A stretch of DNA of 64,000 nucleotides, taken from assembly GCA_964461135.1 (NCBI GenBank), contig CAYWTB010000014.1:1-64000 (forward strand), given 5' to 3'. This DNA is from RQOF01 sp964461135 (GTDB lineage Bacteria > Calditrichota > Calditrichia > RBG-13-44-9). The position numbers were made by a program, and so were the translations under genes. Below the pieces are notes generated by a model. That model was not told the DNA's origin. It did no database searches and worked only from the letters and a program-made list of their open reading frames with translations. The first letter of the stretch is position 1, and each line of letters begins with the position of its first letter. Positions 17,405-27,643 of this stretch are shown piece by piece.

Positions 17405-17986
17405 TATAGGAAAAGTCCGGTTATTGATGAATTTTTTAATATGTTGGTAGCGTTTAGACTGCTTGAAGTATACCTGTAATAATGTTTGAATTTCCAGTAC
17501 GCACCGAATATCCAATGCGAATGCTTTTTATTACGTGAATAACAGGGAGGCACAACGGAAGACATGAAGATAAATTTCCTATTGGATTCTTTTAAATGGC
17601 TTGATGTGTTGGCATAGAATTAATCAACTTTTTGAAACTATCTTAATAAACACCATTGACAGAGAAGTTATCAAGGGGAAGGTTCATTATTATCAAATAT
17701 ATGAAAAAAGGAGTTCCTGGTATCGACTGCCCGGGTTACTTGCCTGATCAATCAAATTATTTGAATTCACCTGAGCTTATCATCGGCAACATTAATATTG
17801 CTACCTCAAAATTGAAAATTGCGGCGTGCCGGTTTTCTAATGCTAACATGTAGTCATGTGGATCAACCTGAAAATTATTATTCGTGATGATATCTCGTGT
17901 CTGTTGCCGTATATCATACGACTTTGCGCCATTTAGCGTCATTACTTTTTATGATGCGGTTGAATCTGTTGTAATCCTTCGGCACT
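17405..17986. other. Interval with no firm gene
   Basis: A minus-strand open frame at 17757-17942 encodes 61 residues (including FQVDPHDYMLALENRHAAIF) that look protein-like but match nothing I know, and it has no convincing ribosome site. It may be the remnant of a larger gene. Nothing else is supportable here. Confidence 0.4.
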
Positions 17987-20900
17987 TTACATTAAAATTG
18001 CCTTGTCTCTGGTGAACAATTTATAGAGAATCGGTACAATTAGCAGGGTTAGAAAAGTAGAGGCTGCCAGCCCGCCGATGATGGTCCAGCCCATGGGAGC
18101 CCACAATGACCCTCCTCCCAGAGTGAGTGGCAATAAACCACCGATGGTGGTGGCGGTGGTGAGCAGAATCGGTACGAACCGGGTCTCCCCTGCTTCAACA
18201 ATGGCCTCATAACGCCCTTTTCCTTCCGCACGTAATTTGTTGGCATAATCCACCAGAATAATTGAATTATTGACAACAATACCCACCAGGCTGGTAAATC
18301 CGACAAAAGCCGTGAAGGAAAAACTGTTACCGGTGAGCAAAAGAGCCACCACAGAACCAACAATGGCCAGCGGGATAGCTGCAAAGACGATTACCGGCTG
18401 GCTATATGAGCGGAACTGGAGAACCAGCACAGCGAAAATCGAAATTACCGCAATGAGCACAGCCCGCAGCATGCCCCCGAAGGATTCCTGGCGGCTTTCC
18501 AGTTCTCCGCCCACCAGAAACTGGTAACCGACGGGGAGTGAAACGGCCTTAAGCCTGTCTAATACCTGCCGGGTGACCCGATCTACCGAAAACCCGGAAA
18601 TGACATCCGACGTAAGGGTTACGTTGCGTTCCATGTTGTGATGATCAATTTCCATGGGAACAGCCTGGAATTCCAGCGCCGCTAGTTGCTTCAGGGGAAT
18701 TTGAGCACCGGTTACCGAGGATACAAAGATTCTGTCAAAATCGCGCATAGCAGGCTTGTGGTTAACCGGAAGGCGTACCACGATGTTATAATCTTTGCCT
18801 TCGTCATCGCGATAGCTGGATACAGGTAGACCGGCAATACTGGCCCTCACCGTCCGGTCTATGTCAGCCAGCGGAACGCCCAGAAGGCCGGCCTTTGCTC
18901 GGTGAATGTTCACGTGCAGATCTGTTTTACTGGTTCTCAGCGGATTATTAATGTTAACCGTTCCCGGTGTTTCTGAGATGATGGATTCCACAATGCAGGC
19001 AATCTGTTTCAGGCTGTCCAGGTTTTCTCCGGTTACCCGGATGGCAATGGGAGCCTCTACCGGCGGACCCTGCTCAAACTCTTTTACATCAATTTTAGCA
19101 CCGGGATAATCCTGGAATTCATGTCTCAGGTCAGCAATGACAACTGCAAAATATACCGGTTCATATTTCTGCAATTCCACGAAAATCTGGGCATGGGTGC
19201 TTTTTTCATTTTCCGGAATTACATTGTAATAAATCTGGGGATTCCCGTGACCGATATTGGTTGTGAAATGTTTGACTTCGGCACGGCTGGCCAGCACGGA
19301 CTCCACGTACCCGGCCACTTCAGTCGTGAAATCGAGACTGGTTCCCTCGGGTGTATTAATGTTTATTATGAACTGAGGTTTTTCTGCTTTGGGAAAGAAA
19401 CTGATACCCACGAAAAAGCGGAACACAACCAGGCTGAGAAGAAGGACAAATACGGATCCACCCAAAAATTTTGCAGGATTATCCAGCGCCAATCGTAACT
19501 GCTTGTGATAGAATTTTTGTATCAGGATATCAAGCCACCTTCTTACCCTGCTTTTCCTTACCTTTTCGCGTGCTTCAAGGAAACGGCTGGAGAGGTAAGG
19601 TGTGAGGGTGAGAGAGATAAATAAAGATGCCAGAAGTGTAACCACCACCGTTACCGGCATACTGCGGATAAATTCTCCCGTCACATCCCCGATCATCATC
19701 ATGGGAATAAACGCCAGAACTGTGGTGAGGGTGGAACTCACCACCGCCCAGGCGATCTGGGATGTTCCTTTTTCGGCAGCTTCCCGGTGGCTGTATCCCA
19801 TTTCAATAAAACGTGATATGTTTTCGGTAACCACGATGGCATTATCCACCAGTAGTCCCAGGGCGATAATTAAACCGGCAATAGTCATTTGCTGGAGCCC
19901 GAAGCTTGCGATGTCAATAAAACCCACTGCGATAAGTATGGAGGTAGGAATTGCTATCATCACGATAACCGAGGCTCGCCAGCCAAGCACTAGAAACATC
20001 ACCCCACCTACCAATATCAGACCCTGCAGCAGGTTCAGAAAAAATGTGCTGACGCGGCCCGAAACGCTGCGGGACTGATCAAAAGCTATTTCCATGGCCA
20101 TGGAAGCGGGCAAATCCTTTTGAAAATTGTGTAACCGTTCTTGTATACCTTTCCGGACGGTGAAGATATTACTTCCCTGTTTTTGGTTCGCGGTTACGAA
20201 AACAGCCCGTCGCCCGTTATAACGGGCCAGATAGTTCTGATCTTCATAGCCGAAATCAATATCTGCAATGTCCCGCATGAATACAATTTTACCTCCGGCA
20301 GACTGAATAATGGTGTTGCGGATATCTTCCAGTGAGTTATAGGATCCACTGGTTTTGATATTAAACCGTCTGCTCCCGATGTCAATGTTTCCCCCCGGAA
20401 TATTCTCATTGGCATTTTTAATAGCTCCCAAAACCCGTGTCAGGGGAATGCGGTAAAGGGCCATTTTGGCCAAATTTACCGATATGCGGATTTCCTGTTC
20501 CGGGTATGCCCAGGTTTTGACGCGTTTTACGCCAGTTACGGTCTCCAGATCTTTCTTCAGCCGTTCGGCTTCATTTGTTAATTCCCGGTAACTGGCCACA
20601 TCGGAGACCAGCGCCACCTGGATGATATTCACATCAGTGATGGACCATTTACGGGTATCAAGGCTAAGAATGCCCTCCGGAAGATCATTGCGCACGCTGT
20701 TGACTTTCTGAACCACATCTGAATATTTTTCGTCGGCATCGCTGCCAGCCTCAAATTCCACTGCAATTACTGCCAGCCCATCCTGTGCATTGGAATTTAA
20801 CTGCTTGATATCTTCCAGTTCGTTTACCGCCTGTTCGATGGGATCAATTATCAATTCTTCCAGATCCACCGGATTGGCGCCTGGATAAACCACGATTACG

Positions 20901-21037
20901 GTAGTTCCCGGGGGGGATACCAAAGGATCCTCAGACCGGGGCATGTTCAAAAATGAAATTACACCGGAGAGTAAAAAAAGAAGTATAACCATTAAGAAAA
21001 ACTGATGATTCTCTAAAGCAAGCTTGGGCAATTTCAT
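17987..21037 (-). CDS. RND-family efflux permease (AcrB-like)
   Basis: 1016 residues with the RND repeat: helix 1, a large periplasmic loop, five helices, then the same again. Recognisable segments are VVYPGANPVDLEELIIDPIEQAV near residue 50, GLIIALGLLVDNAIVVTENI in helix 4, and GIVVNNSIILVDYANKLR in the second half. The helix-4 motif has VDN where AcrB has two Asp, and Asn stands where AcrB has the helix-10 Lys; both are common outside the enteric drug pumps. It is the last gene of a tetR-tolC-adaptor-permease operon, 55 bases after the adaptor. Substrate unknown. Confidence 0.93.
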   Translation of the reverse strand: MKLPKLALENHQFFLMVILLFLLSGVISFLNMPRSEDPLVSPPGTTVIVVYPGANPVDLEELIIDPIEQAVNELEDIKQLNSNAQDGLAVIAVEFEAGSDADEKYSDVVQKVNSVRNDLPEGILSLDTRKWSITDVNIIQVALVSDVASYRELTNEAERLKKDLETVTGVKRVKTWAYPEQEIRISVNLAKMALYRIPLTRVLGAIKNANENIPGGNIDIGSRRFNIKTSGSYNSLEDIRNTIIQSAGGKIVFMRDIADIDFGYEDQNYLARYNGRRAVFVTANQKQGSNIFTVRKGIQERLHNFQKDLPASMAMEIAFDQSRSVSGRVSTFFLNLLQGLILVGGVMFLVLGWRASVIVMIAIPTSILIAVGFIDIASFGLQQMTIAGLIIALGLLVDNAIVVTENISRFIEMGYSHREAAEKGTSQIAWAVVSSTLTTVLAFIPMMMIGDVTGEFIRSMPVTVVVTLLASLFISLTLTPYLSSRFLEAREKVRKSRVRRWLDILIQKFYHKQLRLALDNPAKFLGGSVFVLLLSLVVFRFFVGISFFPKAEKPQFIININTPEGTSLDFTTEVAGYVESVLASRAEVKHFTTNIGHGNPQIYYNVIPENEKSTHAQIFVELQKYEPVYFAVVIADLRHEFQDYPGAKIDVKEFEQGPPVEAPIAIRVTGENLDSLKQIACIVESIISETPGTVNINNPLRTSKTDLHVNIHRAKAGLLGVPLADIDRTVRASIAGLPVSSYRDDEGKDYNIVVRLPVNHKPAMRDFDRIFVSSVTGAQIPLKQLAALEFQAVPMEIDHHNMERNVTLTSDVISGFSVDRVTRQVLDRLKAVSLPVGYQFLVGGELESRQESFGGMLRAVLIAVISIFAVLVLQFRSYSQPVIVFAAIPLAIVGSVVALLLTGNSFSFTAFVGFTSLVGIVVNNSIILVDYANKLRAEGKGRYEAIVEAGETRFVPILLTTATTIGGLLPLTLGGGSLWAPMGWTIIGGLAASTFLTLLIVPILYKLFTRDKAILM

Positions 21038-21092
21038 TTGGATTTTTCCAGATTCTATTTTTTTGGTTTGTCAAACGAGATTTGGACCGGTA

Positions 21093-22169
21093 TTAATTTG
21101 TCTGACCATTATCAGAAAACTGATCCATAATTTTTACCTTTGCGCCATCGCTTAAATAAGGAGATCCCTTAGTCACCACTTCTTTTATTCCTTCCAGTCC
21201 CTTGCGCACAGCTACGTAGTCATTGAAAATCCGGTTTATTTCTATGTCGGTTTTATGGGCGGTGCGGGTCTGTGGATTTACATAGAAGACCGTACCACGG
21301 GTTCCGTCGGCCTCAACCAGCGCTTCAATGGGTATGCGGTAGATTTCTTCCTGTCTGGAGGGCAGGATACTTACATCGCCGACGAATCCGAAAATCAGTG
21401 TTCGGTTATGGGGAAGAAGGGTTAGCTCGACTTCATAGGTGCCGGTGTAGGGATCCGCCGCATGCCCGATTTCGGTTATGGTGGCCCTGAATATTTCAGC
21501 GGGATAGGCGTCAAAAATTATCCGGGCGCTGTCTCCCTCCTGAATGCGAACCACTTCGCGGTCCGGCAGTCCCATCCGGATAATCCAGGCACCTTCGGTG
21601 GATCCGAACACAAAGACGGGATAGCCGGAATCCACAAGTTCGTTGTTCTCGGCCAGCTGTTTGATTATCCGGCCATTGGCCGGCGCCCGGATAGAGGAAT
21701 GACGAAGATTGTATTCGGCAATCTCCAGATTGGATTTGGCCACCTTGAGGGCGGTTTCGGCGTCCTGCTTGTGCTCCAGCGTGGCCACACTGTCCCGGAA
21801 CAGATTTTCCACCCTGCGGAAATCCCGCTGCGCTTTTTCATATGCACTGCGTGCTGTCTGCACACGGGCTTTGATTTCGGATTTGTCCAATTCTGCCAGC
21901 ATCTGTCCCTGCCCGACCCGGTCACCTTCCTTAACCGCCATCCTTTGAATAATACCGCCGGTTTTAAAAGATAATTTCATCTCTTCAGGAGAAGCCAGAA
22001 TTCCACTGGTGTGTACCGGAAAAGAGACGGAGGTTTTGATCACTGGCGCGGTTTTTACCGGAATTTCTTTCATGCCAGCCGGGGGGGGAGCGTTTTTCTG
22101 ACAGCCGGCTGTTAACAGGATAATGCTTAGAAGGATGCTGCCAGTGAGGTTGAATATTTTAAAAGCCAT
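21093..22169 (-). CDS. RND periplasmic adaptor, lipoprotein
   Basis: 358 residues from ATG 22169, with aggag at seven bases. A lipoprotein signal (IILLTAGC) is followed by the adaptor layout: a biotinyl-lipoyl half (GGIIQRMAVKEGDRVGQGQML), a coiled-coil hairpin rich in Ala, Glu and Arg (about residues 90-150), the second lipoyl half (IRAPANGRIIKQL), and a beta-barrel. It would bridge the permease and TolC-like protein. Confidence 0.92.
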   Translation of the reverse strand: MAFKIFNLTGSILLSIILLTAGCQKNAPPPAGMKEIPVKTAPVIKTSVSFPVHTSGILASPEEMKLSFKTGGIIQRMAVKEGDRVGQGQMLAELDKSEIKARVQTARSAYEKAQRDFRRVENLFRDSVATLEHKQDAETALKVAKSNLEIAEYNLRHSSIRAPANGRIIKQLAENNELVDSGYPVFVFGSTEGAWIIRMGLPDREVVRIQEGDSARIIFDAYPAEIFRATITEIGHAADPYTGTYEVELTLLPHNRTLIFGFVGDVSILPSRQEEIYRIPIEALVEADGTRGTVFYVNPQTRTAHKTDIEINRIFNDYVAVRKGLEGIKEVVTKGSPYLSDGAKVKIMDQFSDNGQTN

Positions 22170-22291
22170 GAAAAACTCCTGTGAATTAAATCGTTTTTTG
22201 TTTGGACAGTTATGTACTGATAGGAAAGTCTTTTCTGTTCGATTTATGTTTTTTGTTCTCAAGGCCGATTAATATTGTCACCCGTTTTATG

Positions 22292-23665
22292 TTAATCCTT
22301 TTTATCAGGTAAAGGGTAATCTGCAATGACTTTTTCGAATTCGGCATTACGGATGTAAAAATCATACAGCGCGACAATGCGGTCGATATCTGCGCTGAAA
22401 TAATTGTTTCGGGCATCCAGATATTCCACCTGCAGGGCCATCCCCTGCTGATATTTTTTATTGACGATGTCAAAAGACTTTTGTTCGCTGCGCAAGCGGT
22501 CCCGCGTAGACTGCAAATTTTTACCCGCTACAATGAGAGTATGGTAAGCCTCTCTGACCTGCAACCGGATCTGATTTTCCAGTTCCAGGCTGCGCGATTC
22601 TATTTTTTTCTGATCCAGCCAGGCCTGCTGAATCCTGGCTTTATCCTGGAAGCCATTAAACAGATTCCATTGCAGGATAGCGGACGCCATCCAGAAATCA
22701 TTCCCACGGGTTAACCGGTAATTTTCGCCCTGGAAACCGTAATCGACAGCAGCGAATATACTGGGGAGAAATGCGGACTTTTGCAACTTTACACCCTGCC
22801 GGGATGCGGCAATGCCCAGTTCCAGCTGGTGCCGCTCTTCTCTCTTTTTCAGTGCCTCCTTTTCCGCCTCTGATAAATCAGGCATATTTGCCGAAGGCAG
22901 CGAATCAATTGCGGCAACCTCAATTTGTTCTGCGGGAGGGCGATTCAGCAGAAAGTTAAAATAAACCGCAGCAAGGTCCCGGTTTTTGTAAGCCTCGGCC
23001 TGCCGGCTGTCCAGAAAGCTGAGATCAGCCCGGGCGCGGTAAATCAACTCGCGCGTGGCCTTATCACTTGCCACCAGTTTTTCACTCACCCGAAGATTCT
23101 CTTCCAGCAGGTCACGGGTCCGCTGTAGCAGGTTTAGGATTTCCAGGGTCTTCAGGTAATTGAAATAAGCGGTTTTGACTTCCATAACCACCTGGCGCTT
23201 GTAGGCATCGCGAGCGGCTTTTTCAATGTTTTTCAGATTATCCTTTATCTTATAATTGTAATAGATAGAGGGCTTAAACAGGGGTTGAACGGCCCGGAGT
23301 TTTGTTTCCTGTTCCTTTTCTCTCAGGAACGGGATGGGTTCTACCAGGACATCGGTGGGAAATACATTCTGTTCCAAAAGGAAATTCAGTGCCTCATGGA
23401 TTGGATTGACAAATTCTCCCACCGGAATTTCAATTTTCCGTCCTCCGCCTGCCCGTGAATAACGCGCGTCAAGCGACAGCGATGGCATAAAAAGTCCCCG
23501 GGCTTCATGCAGGGCGGACATGCTTTTCTGATAGGAAAATTCCTGTTGTTGCAGAGCCAGATTATTGTTAAGGGCAACCCGGATGTAATTATCCAGGATT
23601 GCCGGGCTGCCCGCCTGGCACAGAGCAGGAATAATGATGATAAGAAGAATAGATATCTTGTTCAT
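22292..23665 (-). CDS. TolC-family outer-membrane efflux protein
   Basis: 457 residues. A signal peptide (IPALCQA) is followed by the two helical repeats of the TolC family, e.g. YIRVALNNNLALQQQEFSYQKS and, later, ATRELIYRARADLSFL and the ending repeat LQVEYLDARNNYFSADIDRIVALYD. It lies 35 bases after tetR and 122 before the adaptor gene. Confidence 0.92.
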   Translation of the reverse strand: MNKISILLIIIIPALCQAGSPAILDNYIRVALNNNLALQQQEFSYQKSMSALHEARGLFMPSLSLDARYSRAGGGRKIEIPVGEFVNPIHEALNFLLEQNVFPTDVLVEPIPFLREKEQETKLRAVQPLFKPSIYYNYKIKDNLKNIEKAARDAYKRQVVMEVKTAYFNYLKTLEILNLLQRTRDLLEENLRVSEKLVASDKATRELIYRARADLSFLDSRQAEAYKNRDLAAVYFNFLLNRPPAEQIEVAAIDSLPSANMPDLSEAEKEALKKREERHQLELGIAASRQGVKLQKSAFLPSIFAAVDYGFQGENYRLTRGNDFWMASAILQWNLFNGFQDKARIQQAWLDQKKIESRSLELENQIRLQVREAYHTLIVAGKNLQSTRDRLRSEQKSFDIVNKKYQQGMALQVEYLDARNNYFSADIDRIVALYDFYIRNAEFEKVIADYPLPDKKD

Positions 23666-23700
23666 ATATGATAACCTCGCTTGAGTCTATCTTGAAGTGT

Positions 23701-24354
23701 TCAGCTGCCCGTATTTCCGCTACTGTGCATGGCATGGAACATCATTTCCATAAAATCGTTCATAAGATTCTCCGCCTCAAACATCTCAAGTTCACGGATA
23801 TGATCTTTCTCCCGGTCAATCAGCTGAATAATACCGGTGCTGAGGCCCTGCAGAAGAAAAGCGGTCCGGACAGGATGGAGGTCGGGCCGCATGGAGCCGT
23901 CCTCTATTCCGGCAGATACTGCATCGGCAACCACTTTCATCACCTCTTGACCGTAGCGGTGACATTCCCTCATGAATTCCTGCTGTTCGGGATTGTCCAG
24001 CTGGGAGGTTTCATAATGAAGAATCATATGAAAATAATCCGCGTATTTTTGCGAGTAGCGGTAATAGGCTTCTCCGATCGCGCTCACTTTTTCAATTCCG
24101 GTTTTATTTTTCTGCACGGCTTCCTCAAACATGGATTTCAGAAGGGTGAGAGCACGGCAGGTGATGCCGGAGTACAGTTCCTCTTTGCTTTTAAAATAAA
24201 GATACAATGTTCCTTTGCTCAGTTCCGCATCATTTGCCACCTCGTCCATGGTGGCCAGGTTAATGCCTCTGGCAAAAAACACTTTTTCAGCGGCATCCAG
24301 GATATCATTGCGGCGCTGTTCTTTTTCACGCTCCCGTCTTTCGGTAATTCCCAT
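23701..24354 (-). CDS. TetR-family repressor of the efflux operon
   Basis: 217 residues from ATG 24354. The N-terminal helix-turn-helix region reads ILDAAEKVFFARGINLATMDEVANDAELSKGTLYLYFKSKEEL, split as usual for TetR. The C-terminal half (about 60-217) is the ligand domain. It is the first gene of the operon and has a palindrome and a TATAAT box just upstream, so self-repression is likely. Its ligand cannot be read from the sequence. Confidence 0.92.
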   Translation of the reverse strand: MGITERREREKEQRRNDILDAAEKVFFARGINLATMDEVANDAELSKGTLYLYFKSKEELYSGITCRALTLLKSMFEEAVQKNKTGIEKVSAIGEAYYRYSQKYADYFHMILHYETSQLDNPEQQEFMRECHRYGQEVMKVVADAVSAGIEDGSMRPDLHPVRTAFLLQGLSTGIIQLIDREKDHIRELEMFEAENLMNDFMEMMFHAMHSSGNTGS

Positions 24355-24384
24355 AGTTAACCCAGTGTTAATAATATTAAACAT

Positions 24385-24411
24385 ATTATAATAACTGACC
24401 ATAAGTCAGTT
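24385..24411 (-). promoter_or_regulatory. TetR operator and -10 box of the efflux operon
   Basis: AACTGACCATAAGTCAGTT (24393-24411) is a perfect 7-base inverted repeat with a 5-base spacer. A TATAAT box on the minus strand (24390-24385) lies directly beside it, so a bound repressor would block RNA polymerase. The start of tetR follows 30 bases on. Confidence 0.65.
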
Positions 24412-24481
24412 GATGACCATAAATCTAATATGCAAACAGAACGCTGTCAAGTTTTATTTTTTGCAGGAAATGCACCATGTT

Positions 24482-24510
24482 CTGGTTACGAAGCCTGGCT
24501 TCGTAACCAG
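24482..24510. terminator. Perfect hairpin after gcvP
   Basis: CTGGTTACGAAGC - CTG - GCTTCGTAACCAG is a perfect 13-pair stem with a 3-base loop, 16 bases past the gcvP stop. There is no U run, so it may be a mRNA-stabilising end or a Rho-type end. It lies between the gcvP stop and the tetR promoter. Confidence 0.55.
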
Positions 24511-24525
24511 AAGTATGGTTATCTG

Positions 24526-27420
24526 TTAGTGGGTGTGTTCTTTTGCCGGTGGGCAGACGCACAGCAGATTGCGGTCACCATAGGTGTTGTCTATCCGGGC
24601 AACTGCCGGCCAGAATTTGTTAGGTTTGAGGTAATGCACTGCAAATGCCGCTTTTTCTCTCGAGTAGGGATGTTTCCAGTCTCCGGAGGCAATCTCCTCT
24701 GCCGTGTGAGGAGCCATCTTCAGCACATTATCTCCGGCATCGGCTTTACCGCTGATAATTTCCTGCATTTCTTCATATATGGCCATCATGGCATTGCAGA
24801 AGCGGTCCAGCTCTTCCTTATCTTCACTTTCAGTGGGTTCAAACATAAAAGTCCCTATAACCGGAAATGAGGTAGTGGGTGCATGGAAACCGTAATCCAT
24901 CAGCCGCTTCGAAATGTCCTCCACTTCGATGCCGCCTTCCTTTTTGAAGGGATGCATATCGAAAATCAGTTCATGCCCCACCCGTCCGAATTTTCCCGTA
25001 TACAGGACAGGATATAATTTTTCCAGCCTGGATTTTACATAGTTGGCGTTGAGAATAGCGTAGCGGGTCACATCGGTCAGGCCGTCTCCCCCCAGCATTT
25101 TTATATAGGCATATGATATAAGAAGAATGCTGGAACTGCCGAAAGGAGTGGCGCTTACTGCGTGGATAGCCTTTTCTCCACCGGTTTTAATCAGCGGATG
25201 CCCGGGCAGAAACGGGGCAAGATGTGAGGCTACGCAAATGGGGCCCATCCCCGGTCCGCCGCCGCCGTGCGGGATACTGAAGGTTTTATGCAGATTCAGG
25301 TGGCATACATCCGCACCAATTTTGGCCGGATTGGTAAGACCGACCTGTGCATTCATGTTGGCTCCGTCCATATAAACCTGCCCCCCATTTTTATGCACAA
25401 GATCGCATACCTCCCCGATGAGTTCTTCGAATACACCGTGGGTGGAGGGATATGTTACCATTATAGCGGCCAACTGGTCCTTGTTTTCTTCTGCTTTCTG
25501 GCGCAGATCGCTCACATCGATATCACCGTTTTCATTACATTTTACCAGCACCACCTTGGTGCCGGCCATGACGGCGCTGGCAGGATTGGTTCCATGGGCG
25601 GAGGTGGGGATGAGGGTGACGTCGCGATGTTCCTCTCCGCGATCCCGGTGATATGCACGGATCACCGAGAGGCCGGTATATTCGCCCTGGGCCCCTGAAT
25701 TGGGTTGCATGGATGCAGCGGCGAAGCCGGTAATTTCACATAATAAATTTCCCAGCTCCCCGATAATTTCCTGATAACCTTTCACCTGTTCTATGGGGAC
25801 GAAGGGGTGGATGCGGGAAAACTGCGGCCAGCTGACCGGCAGCATGGCTGTCGCCGGATTCAGCTTCATAGTGCAGGAACCCAGGGGAATCATGGAGGTG
25901 GTTAGTGACAGATCCTTCTTTTCCATGGATTTGATATAGCGCATCATTTTGGTTTCCGACTGGAAACGATGGAAAACCGGGTGAGACAGGAATTCGCTTT
26001 TTCTCTCCAGCGTCGGGGGATACCCGGGCTCCAGCCCCTTATCATGGGCACTGAAATTGATTGGTAGATGCTTTTTACCGGCCGATCCGGCAAAGACGTC
26101 AACAATGGCCTGTACATCCTCGGGTTCGGTGGTTTCATCCAGTGAAATACCGACCAATTCATCATTTATATAACGGAAGTTGATTTCTGACGCCAGGGCG
26201 GTTTCCTCTATGGTTTTCCGCAAATTTTTATCCACCTTCACTTTCAGGGTATCAAAATAAAACCTGTTAAGCTGATGAATGTCCAGTTTATTCAATTCCT
26301 GCTCCAGGATACGGGTAAGAGCGTGGATCCTGCCGGCGATGCTCCGGATTCCTTCCGGTCCGTGATAAACCGCATACATTCCTGCCATAATGGCCAGCAG
26401 GGCCTGGGCGGTACAGATATTGGAGGTGGCTTTTTCCCGCCGAATATGCTGTTCGCGGGTTTGAAGGGCCATACGGTACCCGATATTTCCATGCCTGTCG
26501 ATGGAAACGCCGATTAATCTGCCGGGCATCTGGCGCTGATATTGTTCACGTGTGGCAAAATAGGCGGCATGAGGACCGCCATATCCCAGTGGTACACCAA
26601 ATCTCTGGGTAAGACCCACCGCCACGTCTGCTCCCAGTTCGCCGGGAGGGGTAAGCAATGCCAGGCTCAAAAGATCGGCAGCCAAAACCACCCGGCTGTC
26701 ATTGGAATGGGCGGTCTGTATGACATCACCGTAGTCATAAACCGCCCCGTCTTCAGCCGGGTATTGCAGGAGAATACCGAACACCCTTTCGTCAAATTCA
26801 AATGTTTTAAAATTGTTAATTTTCAGTTCAATTCCCAGCGGTTCGGCGCGAGTTTTCAACACCTCGATAGTCTGGGGAAGAACGCCATCCGAAACCAGAA
26901 AAACATGGGCATCCTTTTCTATTTTTTGCCGGCTGCGAATTCTATGCAACATGGTCATGGCCTCGGCAGCGGATGTGGCCTCATCCAGCAAAGAGGCGTT
27001 TGCTACTTCCAACCCGGTCAGATCGCTTACCATGGTCTGAAAAGTGAGCAAAGCTTCCAGACGTCCCTGTGCGATCTCCGCCTGGTAAGGTGTATACTGG
27101 GTGTACCATCCGGGATTTTCGAATATATTTCGCAGAATAACGCTGGGCGTGATGGTATCATAAAAACCCAGTCCGATATAGCTTTTAAATACTTTGTTTT
27201 TATGGGCAACTTCGCCCATCATTCGCAGGTAGCGGGATTCGCTGATGCCGGCGGGAATGTTCAACGGTTTATCCAGTCGAATATTTTGCGGAATTGTCTG
27301 GTCCATCAATTCATCCAGTGATTTTGCACCGACTACCTGCAGCATTTTCTGCTGCTCATTCCGGTTGGGTCCTATCTGACGATTTTTAAACTGTTCCTGG
27401 TTCTGGAATTTCACCTTCAT
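24526..27420 (-). CDS. gcvP: Glycine dehydrogenase (decarboxylating), P-protein
   Basis: 964 residues, the single-chain form (alpha and beta halves fused). It decarboxylates glycine with pyridoxal phosphate and passes the aminomethyl group to lipoyl H-protein. The PLP Lys is Lys712 in NLHKTFSIPHGGGGPG. Other landmarks are YIGLGFYDT near the N-terminus, YTPYQAEIAQGRLE, and TSMIPLGSCTMKLN. ATG 27420 is chosen; a TTG ten codons upstream lacks support. The partner genes gcvT and gcvH are not in the window, so this gene is separated from the rest of the glycine cleavage system. Confidence 0.95.
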   Translation of the reverse strand: MKVKFQNQEQFKNRQIGPNRNEQQKMLQVVGAKSLDELMDQTIPQNIRLDKPLNIPAGISESRYLRMMGEVAHKNKVFKSYIGLGFYDTITPSVILRNIFENPGWYTQYTPYQAEIAQGRLEALLTFQTMVSDLTGLEVANASLLDEATSAAEAMTMLHRIRSRQKIEKDAHVFLVSDGVLPQTIEVLKTRAEPLGIELKINNFKTFEFDERVFGILLQYPAEDGAVYDYGDVIQTAHSNDSRVVLAADLLSLALLTPPGELGADVAVGLTQRFGVPLGYGGPHAAYFATREQYQRQMPGRLIGVSIDRHGNIGYRMALQTREQHIRREKATSNICTAQALLAIMAGMYAVYHGPEGIRSIAGRIHALTRILEQELNKLDIHQLNRFYFDTLKVKVDKNLRKTIEETALASEINFRYINDELVGISLDETTEPEDVQAIVDVFAGSAGKKHLPINFSAHDKGLEPGYPPTLERKSEFLSHPVFHRFQSETKMMRYIKSMEKKDLSLTTSMIPLGSCTMKLNPATAMLPVSWPQFSRIHPFVPIEQVKGYQEIIGELGNLLCEITGFAAASMQPNSGAQGEYTGLSVIRAYHRDRGEEHRDVTLIPTSAHGTNPASAVMAGTKVVLVKCNENGDIDVSDLRQKAEENKDQLAAIMVTYPSTHGVFEELIGEVCDLVHKNGGQVYMDGANMNAQVGLTNPAKIGADVCHLNLHKTFSIPHGGGGPGMGPICVASHLAPFLPGHPLIKTGGEKAIHAVSATPFGSSSILLISYAYIKMLGGDGLTDVTRYAILNANYVKSRLEKLYPVLYTGKFGRVGHELIFDMHPFKKEGGIEVEDISKRLMDYGFHAPTTSFPVIGTFMFEPTESEDKEELDRFCNAMMAIYEEMQEIISGKADAGDNVLKMAPHTAEEIASGDWKHPYSREKAAFAVHYLKPNKFWPAVARIDNTYGDRNLLCVCPPAKEHTH

Positions 27421-27522
27421 ATTAATATTACTCCACTCTTTCGTTTGCAAAAATCATCATAAATTATATGATTCACATAGAAAAATTCAACCGATATAAA
27501 AGATTTTTTACGCAAAAAGAAA

Positions 27523-27607
27523 GGGGAATATCCCAAAACAGGGAATTCCCCGCAGTGAAGAGAAAAAGATCATAAAAGACCGTTCTGCTTCAGGATCTTT
27601 TTCTCTT
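27523..27607. terminator. Tandem hairpins between gcvP and the RRM gene
   Basis: Two inverted repeats lie in this gap. ggggaatatccc pairs with gggaattcccc (27523-27551). A perfect 14-pair repeat, aagagaaaaagatc / gatctttttctctt, spans 27558-27571 and 27594-27607 and contains an inner aaaagatcc/ggtctttt hairpin that reads as an intrinsic terminator on the minus strand after the RRM gene. Confidence 0.6.
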
Positions 27608-27643
27608 TTAAAGTGTATCAACGTCCTTATTTAAGTTCGTTTC

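Noticed and set aside
23668..24360. Plus-strand 230-residue frame over tetR
   Set aside because: Antisense to a clear TetR gene and to its promoter; no motif.
26542..27321. Plus-strand 259-residue frame
   Set aside because: It lies wholly inside gcvP on the other strand; gcvP is certain and this is its shadow.
27421..27560. Glycine riboswitch before gcvP
   Set aside because: The short interval holds only hairpins that fit transcript ends; no aptamer-like core was seen.
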